A DNA stretch of 40,187 bases from Anaerolineae bacterium (GTDB lineage Bacteria; Chloroflexota; Anaerolineae; JAADDB01). The notes under the pieces were generated by a model. The model was not told the origin of the DNA. It searched no databases and worked only from the letters and a program-made list of their open reading frames with translations. Each line of letters starts with the position of its first letter. Position 1 is the first letter of the stretch. The DNA is taken from assembly GCA_015486845.1 (NCBI GenBank), contig WFQU01000060.1:1-40187 (forward strand), written 5' to 3'. This document shows positions 1 to 8,414 of this stretch, piece by piece. Made by a program: the position numbers and the translations under genes.

Positions 1-99
1 GCAGTGGACGCAACCTTGACGTAGCCCGCCACGGCACCGGAGTGGAGGCTTTAGCCGGTGTTGACGCTGCTAAGCCACCTAAAGGCTCGACGCCAGTTG

Positions 100-420
100 T
101 AAATTTTCATTCGCTGTGGTGTGCCGTAGGCTCATGATAACTCCCTTGAAAATAAACTTCTCTGGAGGGTAGCCGAGGGCAATGCCCTCGGCTACCCTCT
201 ACCTTGTCCGGCAATTAGAAATCGCTGCTACAACTGCGAAACCTGCCTGCGCAGGTTGCATGCTAATCGCCGTAGGGCGATTTTGCAAACGTTGCCGCGA
301 CTTTTAGTCGCTGGGCCAAATTGCTACCCCCGGCCCCCAATTCTGGGGGTGTGTTGTTGCTCCTCCTAAGGTTGGGGGACAGGGAGCGTTTTCAGCCGCT
401 ATGGTACGCCGCAGGCCCAT
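100..420 (-). repeat. Intergenic palindromic repeat mosaic, copy 1
   Basis: The first 446 bases hold no convincing gene. From about 100 to 420 there is a reverse-oriented copy of a modular repeat found again at 8176-8381, 19401-19916, 26392-26975 and 39824-40140. In order it holds a start-codon-like module (near 100-145), a near-perfect palindrome (165-199), a core of about 113 bases (203-315) built from small inverted repeats such as AATCGCC/GGCGATT and CCTGCGCAGG, and a C-tract module near 325-365. No transposase or terminal repeats are visible. Bases 1-99 show nothing I recognise. Confidence 0.85.
165..199. repeat. 35-bp near-perfect palindrome
   Basis: Arms GAGGGTAGCCGAGGGCA (165-181) and its exact reverse complement (183-199) are separated by one base. 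A shorter version with 13-bp arms sits at 8355-8381, next to another copy of the repeat core. It would form a strong hairpin or cruciform. It may act as a terminator in either direction, but no T-run follows. Confidence 0.85.
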
Positions 421-446
421 GCCAGCTCCATTCCGATGGAATATCG

Positions 447-3110
447 TCAAACCTGGACGGCATGAATCTGTTTCATAAGCATGTCGAACCAGCGTTTATC
501 CCGTTTCCACTGACTACCCGGGCAATCGGTACAACGAGGATGGCCGGCAACGCTCTGGCAAAGACCCTGGCCATTGCAGCTCGTGCAATCCACGCTATCT
601 ATATAGCCGGGAAATTCCTTGTGGCCCAGCACATTCTCTTCCGGAATGTGCAACAAAGCCATCAGCCAGGCCACGAGCTTGCCGCCGGATAAAAGCTGCG
701 CCTCTGTGGGCAAGCGATCGTCGTTGAAATCACCGTTAAAAGCAACACCGACAGCATAACTATTGTTGTCGCCCACATGATACGAAACCGTCTCCAACCG
801 ATTCGTCTGATAAATCACACCATCCGAAGCAATATAAAAATGGTAACCAATACCCGGCCAGCCACGGGTATTAACATGGTATCTTGCAATAGCTGCGGGC
901 GTAAATTCGTGAGGATCGCCGCTATGATGGATGGCGATATGCGTAATAGCCGCAAGGGAGCGGGTCGCATACCGCTTCGACGGATGTTTTAGTAGGCTAT
1001 CAACCAAATCTTGCATGGAGGGTTGCACTGGCAAAGGCTTTTGCGCCTGAGCCAACGAAGCTTCCAACGCGGAAACTTTCTCCTGTAATTGCGCCACCAA
1101 CTGCTGCAATGCGCCCTTATCCGCAGCGGATTGTAACTGCTCGGAGACTAAGGCCAATAAACGCTCTTTGTATTTGCCATCATGCAGCCACTGGTAGCCG
1201 GGAGAAAGATAAGCAATTTGCACCAACTCGCTCAAGCCATAAATATCGTGAATGGTCAAATGCAACGTGCTAAGCAGCCAGGCGATCAGGTCGGCGGCCG
1301 CCTTTAGTTGCGGAAATGGAGGAATCTCCAAAGTAAAATTGCCGGCCAAACAAATATTCACGCCATGCCACAAATACGGCTGTTCCTTGCTGACCGTTTC
1401 CGTGAGTGGTTCCGTCTGTAAGATCGTGCCATCAGCCAGAATGTAATACTGATAGACAATTCCCGGCCAACGCTCACGGTGGGCGGCAACGATATCGGCC
1501 AGAGGACGATTGGCGTCGACGGCGGTATGGTGCAGCACAATTTCCGTGATCTCTGTCAGTGGCCGCTGAACCATGGCCAGCTCATCGCGGGACAATTCGT
1601 GGATTTTATCCACGATAGGAGGCGGCTCGACGCCCTTTTGAGCGTTCCCGACGGCAGCCGTGGTAATCTCTTGCAACCGCTGTCGCGCCGTCAAAAGCTC
1701 TTGACCAATGGGCAGCAGTTGCACGCTGGTCGCCCCCGTGGCCTGCAAAGCAATCCTCTGAAAATATTGCGTGCGCGTACCCCTTTCCAGCAAAGTATCG
1801 GTCAAAGGATAACCTGTAATAGGCAATCCATAGCGGAAATAGAACGCCAAAAAAGGTTGCTTGACCACATGCCCCGTTTCGTCGAAAAAGCGCGACGACT
1901 CCGCCGTCAAAACTACTTTGATGGAAACACTATACGGGTTCGCTTTCTCCTCGGAAAACCAGGCTACGCCTTCACGCACCAAATCCCATTGCAAAACATA
2001 TTCGCCGGGATCAGCCGGCGCGGCAAACTTCGCCGTTAGCGTAACCGCTTTGCCCGGTGCTAAATCGGCGGGCAAAGCAGTGCGATACCCTTTCGTGGCT
2101 GGCACTTCAGCGCCGCCAGGAATGAACCAGCGGTAGCCCAGTCGCACCGGATGATCACCGCCGGCCGGCCACGTCTGCGTGCCAGTATTCACTAAAGTGA
2201 ACCGCGCTTCCGCCATGCCGCCTAAAGGAATTTGTGTTGGCACTTGTGGGCTCTCCCAACGCACCGCCCACGGTTGCGGTTGTGGCCGGGGCACTTTGGC
2301 CACCTCATAAGGAATAGGCGTAATGCGGCCATCTTTCTTTCGCCAGGCGTACATTTCCCAGCGCGGGTCGGGCGAAGAGAGAATGTAAGAAGAAGCAGAG
2401 CCAATATAGGCATAGCGCTGCAAAAGCGTGTAGTAATCCATATACTCCTTGGCAATGTGCGCTTCTTGCACCTGGCCAGGCGGGGTAGCATCACCAAATT
2501 CCGTAATCTCGATCACTTTATTGGGAAACCGCTGGTGATATGGCAAAAAGTGCATGCCCCACGTTGGATCGGTCATGTGGTCGTATTGCCAATAACAATG
2601 CACGCCCAGCCAATCCGCGGCATTTATCGCCGGACGACAAACCTCTGCCCAAGCTAAATCGGAGGGTGCCACAGGTTGCAAGGCCAGGCCAGGAAAACCG
2701 AAAGAACCTTGCGGGACCGCGGCTCTCAGTTTCGACAATACCGCCAAGAACCAATCTCGAAAATCAGCAGCATCGGATAGTGCCCCCCCCCATCCTTCAC
2801 CCCGATTGGCCAAATTAGGCTCATTGTGGATTTCGAAGCGGTGCGTCCATTTGAGCAATTGCTTGAGCCGCGGAATGGCCTGATTAACGAACGCATCCGG
2901 TGTGGGGTGTTGCCCTTTACAATCACAGAAAATACGAACGATAAACTGCATCTCAGGATTAATTTGCCGGGAACGAATATAAATTTCATCGCTATTGAGC
3001 GTCATGGTCTTCAGAAGCTCAATTTTAGCGATGCGCATGACATCGAAATCTACGTCAGGGAATGTTTGCGTGTCATTTCGTGCGTGCAGCCCAACTAATG
3101 CCCTTCCCAT
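447..3110 (-). CDS. Glycoside-hydrolase-like / NBR1-Ig / tandem PGRP amidase fusion protein
   Basis: Large multidomain protein, probably acting on cell-wall glycan and peptide. The ATG at 3110 is chosen because AAGGAG lies 7 bases upstream; a TTG at 3116 is too close to it. Residues 1-275 look like a TIM-barrel glycoside hydrolase of clan A type, with NEP (E97 as candidate acid/base) and ITEFG (E204 as candidate nucleophile). Residues about 280-400 resemble an NBR1-type Ig domain. Residues about 405-455 hold the FF-x-ETGH module common in Chloroflexota proteins. Two PGRP/amidase_2 domains follow (about 515-655 and 700-885), joined by a short coiled coil. The second keeps all zinc ligands (H728, H830, C863). 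The first keeps H527 but has L626 and S636 in place of the other two, so it is probably a non-catalytic binder. A five-cysteine stretch (C842-C863) is inserted before the last zinc ligand. No signal peptide is visible, so export is unclear. Confidence 0.85.
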   Translation of the reverse strand: MGRALVGLHARNDTQTFPDVDFDVMRIAKIELLKTMTLNSDEIYIRSRQINPEMQFIVRIFCDCKGQHPTPDAFVNQAIPRLKQLLKWTHRFEIHNEPNLANRGEGWGGALSDAADFRDWFLAVLSKLRAAVPQGSFGFPGLALQPVAPSDLAWAEVCRPAINAADWLGVHCYWQYDHMTDPTWGMHFLPYHQRFPNKVIEITEFGDATPPGQVQEAHIAKEYMDYYTLLQRYAYIGSASSYILSSPDPRWEMYAWRKKDGRITPIPYEVAKVPRPQPQPWAVRWESPQVPTQIPLGGMAEARFTLVNTGTQTWPAGGDHPVRLGYRWFIPGGAEVPATKGYRTALPADLAPGKAVTLTAKFAAPADPGEYVLQWDLVREGVAWFSEEKANPYSVSIKVVLTAESSRFFDETGHVVKQPFLAFYFRYGLPITGYPLTDTLLERGTRTQYFQRIALQATGATSVQLLPIGQELLTARQRLQEITTAAVGNAQKGVEPPPIVDKIHELSRDELAMVQRPLTEITEIVLHHTAVDANRPLADIVAAHRERWPGIVYQYYILADGTILQTEPLTETVSKEQPYLWHGVNICLAGNFTLEIPPFPQLKAAADLIAWLLSTLHLTIHDIYGLSELVQIAYLSPGYQWLHDGKYKERLLALVSEQLQSAADKGALQQLVAQLQEKVSALEASLAQAQKPLPVQPSMQDLVDSLLKHPSKRYATRSLAAITHIAIHHSGDPHEFTPAAIARYHVNTRGWPGIGYHFYIASDGVIYQTNRLETVSYHVGDNNSYAVGVAFNGDFNDDRLPTEAQLLSGGKLVAWLMALLHIPEENVLGHKEFPGYIDSVDCTSCNGQGLCQSVAGHPRCTDCPGSQWKRDKRWFDMLMKQIHAVQV

Positions 3111-3165
3111 AATCAATCTCCTTCGAAAATAGAACGCAGATCAACGCTGATGTGCGCCGATAAAC

Positions 3166-3239
3166 GCTGATCTCAAATATATTACGCCCGCAATACGAAA
3201 ATTCCTGTTATTAAACCCGGTTCATACTATTGGCCACGA
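3166..3239. repeat. 74-bp dispersed repeat, copy A
   Basis: This stretch upstream of the fusion-amidase gene matches 17788-17861 with only a few substitutions and no gaps. Both copies lie upstream of minus-strand genes and are preceded by the motif GCTGATC seen throughout the window's spacers. It has no coding potential and its function is unknown. The remainder of 3111-3361 shows nothing else clear. Confidence 0.8.
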
Positions 3240-3361
3240 TCAAGCGCATACCAACGCACGGCGACAACACTATGTAAGCGCTCGTTGCCAACAGGATGGC
3301 AGCGGATAGCAGAAAAAGTTGTGCACTGAATTTCCTGCCAATGCGGCAGGACTTCAACGTG

Positions 3362-4333
3362 CTATGAGAGCAAAAAGGGGTCTCCTTTTTTGACTAAGGC
3401 ATCCAATTGTTTTTTGATCGCGCCGCTATCCTTGCCAGTTAGCCGGCGCACTTTCACGCCGGCAGATCGCAAACGCTGTTCAGCCTCTTCCGAAATCTTC
3501 CAGGTTGGGCCAATAATCGTAACCCTGGCAGCTAATAAAGCGCCGCTTAGAGAGAAACCGGCTGTAGGATGGTAATGCGCAATATAATTTTCTGCGTTGA
3601 GCCAGTTGCTTCGGTCCCATTCGCCCTCCTGACACCAAAATAGGAGGTAATGATCGATCTTCTTACCACTGGCACGAGCCAACAACCTTTTTCTCACGTC
3701 AGTCACGGCGTCTAAAAGCTGCTGGTGCCAGTGCAAACCCTGGCGCCATTGTTGTCCCGGACAAGGAATTTTTCCCTGGAAAAAAGGTAAATCATTATGT
3801 CCAACGACGTTCTCTATCGGTAAGGCCAAAACATGCAACAGCCAAACAATAAGGCTGGCACCAGCATCTATCTGCGCCGCGGTGGGCACAAATTGGTCGA
3901 ATTTGCCAGCGAAACAAATTCCAACGCTATATGGGTTAGCCGGCCCAGCCTGGTAGGAAACCATTTCCAAAGCGTTGCCCTGCTGAATCCTGCCGTCTGG
4001 CAGGATGTAGAAATGGAAACCAACGCCGGGCCACCCCAACTGCTCCACGTGGTACTTGGCAATATCAGCTAAAGGGATATTAGCCGCCACACCGCTCTGG
4101 TGTATGACAATATGGGTAATTGCGCTAAGAGAACGCCGCTGATAACGCTTCGTTGCGTGCTGCAACAACTGATCGGCCAGCATTTCTATGGCCGGTCTCG
4201 GCGCTGTAAGTAATGTCTTGCCATCCAACCTCTGTTCCAGCCAAGCAAGCCTGGCACGCAATCGATCAGCTTCATTGCGCAAAGCGACACACGCCGTCTC
4301 TGGAGCTCCTTCTGCCGTCGTCGTTGTCTTCAT
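3362..4333 (-). CDS. N-acetylmuramoyl-L-alanine amidase (PGRP/amidase_2 family)
   Basis: Predicted zinc amidase that would cut the muramoyl-alanine bond of peptidoglycan. AGAGGAG stands just upstream of the ATG. After a short helical N-terminus (about 15-36), the amidase_2 domain spans about 50-210. Its zinc ligands are H78 (IHQSG), H179 (GHND) and C191 (CPGQQW), and the GWPGVGFHFYI core motif is present. This domain closely resembles the second PGRP domain of the downstream 447-3110 product, so the two genes are likely paralogues. Residues about 225-323 form a separate C-terminal domain that I do not recognise; it ends in a hydrophobic strand-rich region. No signal peptide is evident. The activity is an inference from the intact ligands. 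Confidence 0.85.
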   Translation of the reverse strand: MKTTTTAEGAPETACVALRNEADRLRARLAWLEQRLDGKTLLTAPRPAIEMLADQLLQHATKRYQRRSLSAITHIVIHQSGVAANIPLADIAKYHVEQLGWPGVGFHFYILPDGRIQQGNALEMVSYQAGPANPYSVGICFAGKFDQFVPTAAQIDAGASLIVWLLHVLALPIENVVGHNDLPFFQGKIPCPGQQWRQGLHWHQQLLDAVTDVRKRLLARASGKKIDHYLLFWCQEGEWDRSNWLNAENYIAHYHPTAGFSLSGALLAARVTIIGPTWKISEEAEQRLRSAGVKVRRLTGKDSGAIKKQLDALVKKGDPFLLS

Positions 4334-4486
4334 TATACTCCTCTAATCGGTTTGCGGGGTGGTAGCATCAGGCTGTTTCTCTGATAACGCTTCTAAAAGA
4401 TGGGCCATGTTACTCGTAATTCCTTTTCCACGAGCATGGGTGCCGTTCTCGCTCCGGCGAGTGGCGGCACAATCTCAATTTCACCT

Positions 4487-4840
4487 TTACCCACCCAGTA
4501 GGTCGGCCAAATCGGTCAAGTCACGCTCCCGCAAAATTGAGCGTTTCCAACTGCTAATCATCGGCACGGTAAACGGGAGCAGGCGCAAACTATAGTAAGG
4601 TGGCAAAATTGGGATGCCGACCATATCACCAAAAACTATCAACACGAAAAGTTGCTCTAAATTGCCCCTTTCTTTGTAAAGGTACCGGGTCATATCGTAA
4701 TAAGTCATCCCGTAAATAAAGCCTTTAGCTAACATAAGGATATGACGCCACTTAAGCCGCCAAGACGATAACCTTTGCTGCTTGCGCCTAACAAACATAT
4801 CGTGCGCCCCCCCCTGACTCAATACATGCCAGACATTCAA
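4487..4840 (-). CDS. Conserved-looking small protein coupled to the FHA regulator
   Basis: Function unknown. The protein is 117 residues from a TTG that overlaps the stop codon of the FHA gene (TTGA); an ATG at 4798 would give 103 residues, so the start is uncertain. The central part carries YKERGNLEQLFVLIVFGD followed by a hydrophobic, proline-rich stretch (GIPILPPYYSLRLLP), then a charged C-terminus (RERDLTDLADLL). This arrangement resembles small uncharacterised Chloroflexota proteins that I know only as conserved hypotheticals. The hydrophobic segment may be a membrane or docking helix. Tight coupling suggests it works with the FHA/winged-helix protein. Confidence 0.75.
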   Translation of the reverse strand: MNVWHVLSQGGAHDMFVRRKQQRLSSWRLKWRHILMLAKGFIYGMTYYDMTRYLYKERGNLEQLFVLIVFGDMVGIPILPPYYSLRLLPFTVPMISSWKRSILRERDLTDLADLLGG

Positions 4841-5490
4841 ATATTTTCTAAACGAAAACCATGTCCGCGTACTGTCACGATGTAATGATGCTGTGCGTCG
4901 TACTCGGCCAGTCGTTCACGCAGCCTGCGCACCAAAGCATCAATAGCTTGTTCTGTCACCCCCGCCTTACTGTCCTCAGGCCAAACAGCTTCCACGATAG
5001 CGTCACGAGACACAACATTTCCACCTTGTTGCCAGAGGAAAGACAGAAATCGGAACTGCGCTGGCGATAGTGGGGGGCTAATTTCCCGTCCGTTGACCCA
5101 GACAGTACGCCCCGGTACAGACATGCGCAGTCCCAACGGTACAGCGTGTTGGGCTTCCAACGTCAACGGTTCCGTTTCCTCGGCGCCGACAAACGCCAGC
5201 TTAAAACGCATCGCAATCTGTACCTCATCACCATCGACCAAACGTGTTGGTGCCACAACAAGCTCACCGTTACGAAATGTCCCGTTCTTGCTGTGCAAAT
5301 CCTCCAGATGGTAATGCCCCTCTTGCAGGAAAATCCGAGCATGGCGGCGGGAAACCACCCGATCCGACAAAACAATGTCACAAGTAGGGTCGCGGCCGAT
5401 TAATAGCGATTGTTCCCCTAAAAGCCAACGACGCCCTCCTTGACTCCCTTGTGACAATATTAGCATAGCTTTTTCTTGGATTTTTGGCAA
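4837..5490 (-). CDS. FHA-domain / winged-helix (OmpR-PhoB type) transcriptional regulator
   Basis: Predicted cytoplasmic DNA-binding protein that senses phosphothreonine through an FHA domain. The TTG start at 5490 is preferred because AAGGAG lies 8 bases upstream; the internal ATG at 5466 has no good ribosome site. The FHA domain (about 28-101) shows GR at 32-33, SRRHA at 47-51 and the SKNGTF loop at 67-72, the usual phosphopeptide-binding pattern. The C-terminal winged helix (about 125-215) is of the trans_reg_C type and ends in VRGHGFRL. There is no receiver domain, so signalling probably comes from a Ser/Thr kinase, none of which is encoded in this window. It overlaps the small downstream gene by four bases. 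Confidence 0.9.
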   Translation of the reverse strand: MPKIQEKAMLILSQGSQGGRRWLLGEQSLLIGRDPTCDIVLSDRVVSRRHARIFLQEGHYHLEDLHSKNGTFRNGELVVAPTRLVDGDEVQIAMRFKLAFVGAEETEPLTLEAQHAVPLGLRMSVPGRTVWVNGREISPPLSPAQFRFLSFLWQQGGNVVSRDAIVEAVWPEDSKAGVTEQAIDALVRRLRERLAEYDAQHHYIVTVRGHGFRLENI

Positions 5491-5632
5491 GGGTCAATCT
5501 CCTTACTAAGGCCGAGAACAAATAAATACCGAAACATCCGCTCGTTATCCAATAATGTGCGCGTGATGCCCATTTCTGTTTAAACATTACTTCTCGCTTC
5601 TACTCCCTCAAATGTCGAAAAATGGCACGGAA

Positions 5633-6280
5633 TTAGTAAACGCGTTCCAAGGCATCCTCTGGAGAAAGCGGATCGTCTAAAGAGCGCAAATAGATATATT
5701 TGAAAAGATCGCGCAAAATAGCTGCTAACGGCGCAGCCAGCAACATACCCATTAAGCTCCAAAGTTGATTACCAATAATATACATAATAATGATATAGAT
5801 AAGCCACTGGCGAGCCAGTTGTGTTGTCTGCGGCACATTTTCCTGATAGCGAAGCCATAAATATCGGCTAAGACCTCTCACGTGCTGCAATAACGACGGC
5901 CAAGCAGCGGCTAACCTTTCCATTTGTGCGGCAAACGGTGGCACTAACGCCACAATGAATAAAACAAAAAAGTCCAAATCCGGCCAAGTAGACCATGCAA
6001 TGGCCAACGGCCGGGCTATGCCTCACTTACGAAGGAAAGAAGGGAATAACGTCAGGCACCCATTAACCAACGATGCCAATAAATAAGCGCCAAGAAGGCC
6101 AATTATAGTAGGGATCAAGGCATTCCAGGATGCATACAGTAGCCACGCCAACAAAACAAACGAAACAGTAACAAGCATGAAACGCCGTCGATGTTGTCGC
6201 GGCAAATTCAACCACGACAATACCCAAGACCAAACCGAAACGCTATTATGATTTATGGAAGAGGTCTCGGATTGCTGCAT
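5633..6280 (-). pseudogene. Remnant of an AI-2E (PerM/UPF0118) family transporter
   Basis: Two reading frames in the same phase are separated by a single TGA (6023-6025). The upstream piece carries the N-terminal membrane helices (AWLLYASWNALIPTIIGLLGAYLL). The downstream piece carries the following linker (PPFAAQMERLAAAWPSL) and then jumps directly to the family's C-terminal block (LWSLMGMLLAAPLAAILRD). Intact members have about 350 residues; here about 215 remain, so roughly 130-150 residues of the central membrane region are missing as well as the nonsense codon. Translation would start at the ATG at 6280 or 6301, inside the end of tlyA. The reading across the stop is continuous with the family, so this is decay, not two genes. 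Confidence 0.8.
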
Positions 6281-7058
6281 CAGGGGTAACCTCCGTTTCA
6301 CATGCAGTACACCATGCCGCTAAGAACTCGATATTCCCTTTGGCCCCCTGTATGGGAGAACGTATGACGCCCAGCAACAGCCAACCGAGCGTACCTGCTT
6401 GCGCTAAGACTTTTTCCACAACGCGTCGGCGCACCGCCGCATCCCGGACGATACCGCCTTTCCCCACATTGCGACGCCCGGCTTCAAATTGAGGCTTAAT
6501 CAGCGCTACCACCCAGCCTTCCGACTGCAAATAGCGCCCGACTTGCGGTAGTACCAGCCCCAGACTGATGAAAGAAACATCAATCACTGCCATGTTTACC
6601 TGCTGCGGAAGCTTGTCCAGGTAGCGGACATTGGTGCGTTCCAACAGCCGCACCCGAGAATCCTGGCGCAGCTTCCACGCCAATTGCCCGTAACCCACAT
6701 CCACAGCATACACCCGCGCCGCGCCACGCTGCAACAGACAGTCAGTGAAGCCGCCGGTGGAAGCGCCAATATCTGCCGCCGTCGTACCTGTCACGTTCAA
6801 CGAAAAGGCATCCAGCGCCGCCGCCAGCTTGTATCCGCCTCGGCCAACATACGGTGAGCGCCCCTGCACGGTGAGCGCCGCCTGAACATCCACTTGCTGT
6901 CCCGGCTTTTCACCTTTCTGTCCGTTCACAAAAACCTGCCCGGCCATGATCAACCGCTGCGCCTCTTCACGGCTCCCCGCCAACTCCTTGGCAAACAACA
7001 GCCGATCTAAACGGTCTTTCTTTGTGCGGAGCTGCCCACGGGCTACGTCATGCCTCAC
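6246..7058 (-). CDS. tlyA: TlyA family 16S/23S rRNA (cytidine-2'-O)-methyltransferase
   Basis: The protein has an N-terminal S4 RNA-binding domain (about 16-75, with the RLDRLLFAK and GQVFVNGQ signatures) and an FtsJ-like SAM methyltransferase domain. The SAM motif [11 protein letters not shown] lies at 97-107, and [15 protein letters not shown] and LIKPQFE carry the usual K-D-K catalytic positions. Its 270 residues match the family. TlyA is known to methylate ribose at conserved rRNA cytidines and affects capreomycin sensitivity in mycobacteria. The start is a GTG overlapping the TerC stop codon by four bases (GTGA), so it is translationally coupled to the exporter gene. The older label hemolysin is not supported by the sequence. 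Confidence 0.93.
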   Translation of the reverse strand: MRHDVARGQLRTKKDRLDRLLFAKELAGSREEAQRLIMAGQVFVNGQKGEKPGQQVDVQAALTVQGRSPYVGRGGYKLAAALDAFSLNVTGTTAADIGASTGGFTDCLLQRGAARVYAVDVGYGQLAWKLRQDSRVRLLERTNVRYLDKLPQQVNMAVIDVSFISLGLVLPQVGRYLQSEGWVVALIKPQFEAGRRNVGKGGIVRDAAVRRRVVEKVLAQAGTLGWLLLGVIRSPIQGAKGNIEFLAAWCTACETEVTPDAAIRDLFHKS

Positions 7059-7993
7059 GTGCTACACTCCCCATCATTCGCTGGCACTGCCGACACAGAC
7101 TCCACCGAGAATTTCGCAAAACGGCGTTGGAACCCAATAGTTACTTGCTTGCCAAGCCAGGCAAAAGGAAAAAACAGCGTATCTAATGCGACACTAACCC
7201 AACACAAAAAATGCCCCATCACCCGCAGCAATGGATCGACAAAATGCAAGAAATGCCAACGGCCATATAGCCACACCAACAGCAAGGTTGCGAGCGAGAC
7301 AGAGAATTTCACCATATCGTGAATATTCATATGAATGAAATCTTCGATGATCAACTCGATGCCGATGTTAAGGATAAGCAAATAGGCGGCGTGTACCAAA
7401 ATAGGCTCTTTTTCCACCACCAAAGAGAATATCCCCGCAGCGAAACGCATGACCAAAATACCCAACGCTACGCCCAAAACCACCACCCAGAACTCATCGG
7501 AAAGCGCCACCGCTGCAACAACATTGTCCAGGCTGAAAGCTAAATCGGCCAGCTCCACCGCAACGACCACGCTCCAAAACCCTTTGCCCTTGGGAATAAT
7601 AACTTCAAGCTCGTCTTCCTCCTCCTCATTGGCAGGCGGTGTGGTCATTAACGCCGCGAAATGATCCGATGCCAGCTTAAACAAGTAAGCAGCCCCAATC
7701 AATCTAAGCCAGGGGTTACTGATGATATACGTGGCGAAAAAAAGCATAGCCGCCCGGCCAACATAAGCCCCCAGTAGACCAACCTTAAGCGCGGCTTGTC
7801 TTTGATGCCCCAAGAGGTGGAAAGAGGAGCGGTGAAAAATATCTAAACGCTTCGGCCAGGGAATGTATTCATCATCCGGCAAGTGGGCAACCATAGCCCC
7901 CAACACCGCCGCATTATCAATGGACAAAATGCCCTCTAAGAAAATCAACTGCAAGACAATGGTAATTATCGAACTAAGGGAATATGCCCCCAT
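7055..7993 (-). CDS. TerC family integral membrane protein, probable metal (manganese) exporter
   Basis: A multi-helix membrane protein with the two TerC hallmark segments, [11 protein letters not shown] near the N-terminus and [14 protein letters not shown] in the middle, whose acidic and Asn residues are thought to bind metal. An acidic loop (NEEEEDELE) separates the two halves. The ATG at 7993 is chosen because GGGAGGA lies about 9 bases upstream and a TATAAT promoter box (8019-8024) overlaps the more distal ATG, which therefore cannot be in the transcript. From this start the protein has 312 residues. Members such as YkoY and Alx export Mn(II); the substrate here is inferred. The C-terminus extends into further hydrophobic helices and is longer than in many relatives. 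Confidence 0.9.
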   Translation of the reverse strand: MGAYSLSSIITIVLQLIFLEGILSIDNAAVLGAMVAHLPDDEYIPWPKRLDIFHRSSFHLLGHQRQAALKVGLLGAYVGRAAMLFFATYIISNPWLRLIGAAYLFKLASDHFAALMTTPPANEEEEDELEVIIPKGKGFWSVVVAVELADLAFSLDNVVAAVALSDEFWVVVLGVALGILVMRFAAGIFSLVVEKEPILVHAAYLLILNIGIELIIEDFIHMNIHDMVKFSVSLATLLLVWLYGRWHFLHFVDPLLRVMGHFLCWVSVALDTLFFPFAWLGKQVTIGFQRRFAKFSVESVSAVPANDGECST

Positions 7994-8018
7994 GCCTGTT
8001 GTTCCTCCCATGGCCGAC

Positions 8019-8046
8019 ATTATACCACAGACCCTATTTCCTTCAA
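8019..8046 (-). promoter_or_regulatory. Sigma-70-type promoter of terC-tlyA
   Basis: Reading the minus strand, TTGAAG (8046-8041), a 16-bp spacer and a consensus TATAAT (8024-8019) are followed after about 10 bases by the GGGAGGA ribosome site of terC. The leader would be only about 20 nucleotides, leaving no room for a yybP-ykoY-type manganese riboswitch. Confidence 0.75.
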
Positions 8047-8112
8047 AGAGGACTTTCCGGCTATCAAGGCACATCCAGCCATTTCCAGCGTCTTAAACAT
8101 CCTTCACGGCTA

Positions 8113-8141
8113 TTGACAAAGCACACATAGCCGGTTATACT
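8113..8141 (+). promoter_or_regulatory. Strong sigma-70-type promoter ahead of the padR-minD operon
   Basis: TTGACA (8113-8118), exactly 17 bases, then TATACT (8136-8141). Transcription would begin near 8148 and run through the whole repeat mosaic at 8176-8381 before reaching padR, giving a leader of about 265 nucleotides rich in hairpins. Confidence 0.75.
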
Positions 8142-8175
8142 TTCCCCCGGCTTATGATTATGAAACATCACGTGG

Positions 8176-8381
8176 GTTGGGGGCCGGGGGAGCGATTCGG
8201 CCCAGCGACTGAAAGTCGCGGCAACATCTGCAAAATCGCCCTACGGCGATTAGCCTGCAATCTGCGCAGGCAAGTTTCGCAGTTGTAGCAGCGATTTCTA
8301 ATCGCCGGACAAAGCAGACTGCGTTGATCAGCGCTCTATTTTTTGGAGGAAGGAGTAGCCGAGGGCAATGCCCTCGGCTAC
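8176..8381 (+). repeat. Palindromic repeat mosaic, copy 2, forming an operon leader
   Basis: It holds the G-tract module (GGGGGCCGGGGG), the core repeat (8201-8312), the GCGTTGATC module and the GTAGCCGAGGGCA palindrome (arms 8355-8367 and 8369-8381). The orientation is opposite to copy 1. The element lies between a consensus promoter and the PadR gene, so its hairpins should be present in the mRNA leader. Confidence 0.85.
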
Positions 8382-8414
8382 CATCCAGAGAAGTCTATTG
8401 TTAGAGGAGCTATA

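Noticed and set aside
321-692. A plus-strand frame at the end of the fusion-amidase gene
   Set aside because: It is a shadow of that gene and of the repeat; no ribosome site and no family.
6023-6025. TGA read as tryptophan or selenocysteine
   Set aside because: Other genes here end in TGA, no SECIS-like structure is evident, and the transporter also lacks its centre, so decay is simpler.
8019-8046. A yybP-ykoY manganese riboswitch before terC
   Set aside because: The consensus promoter lies about 26 bases before the start codon, leaving no space for an aptamer.
8343-8414. An N-terminal extension of PadR starting at TTG 8343
   Set aside because: It would translate the repeat palindrome; the GTG at 8415 has a good ribosome site and gives the normal family length.
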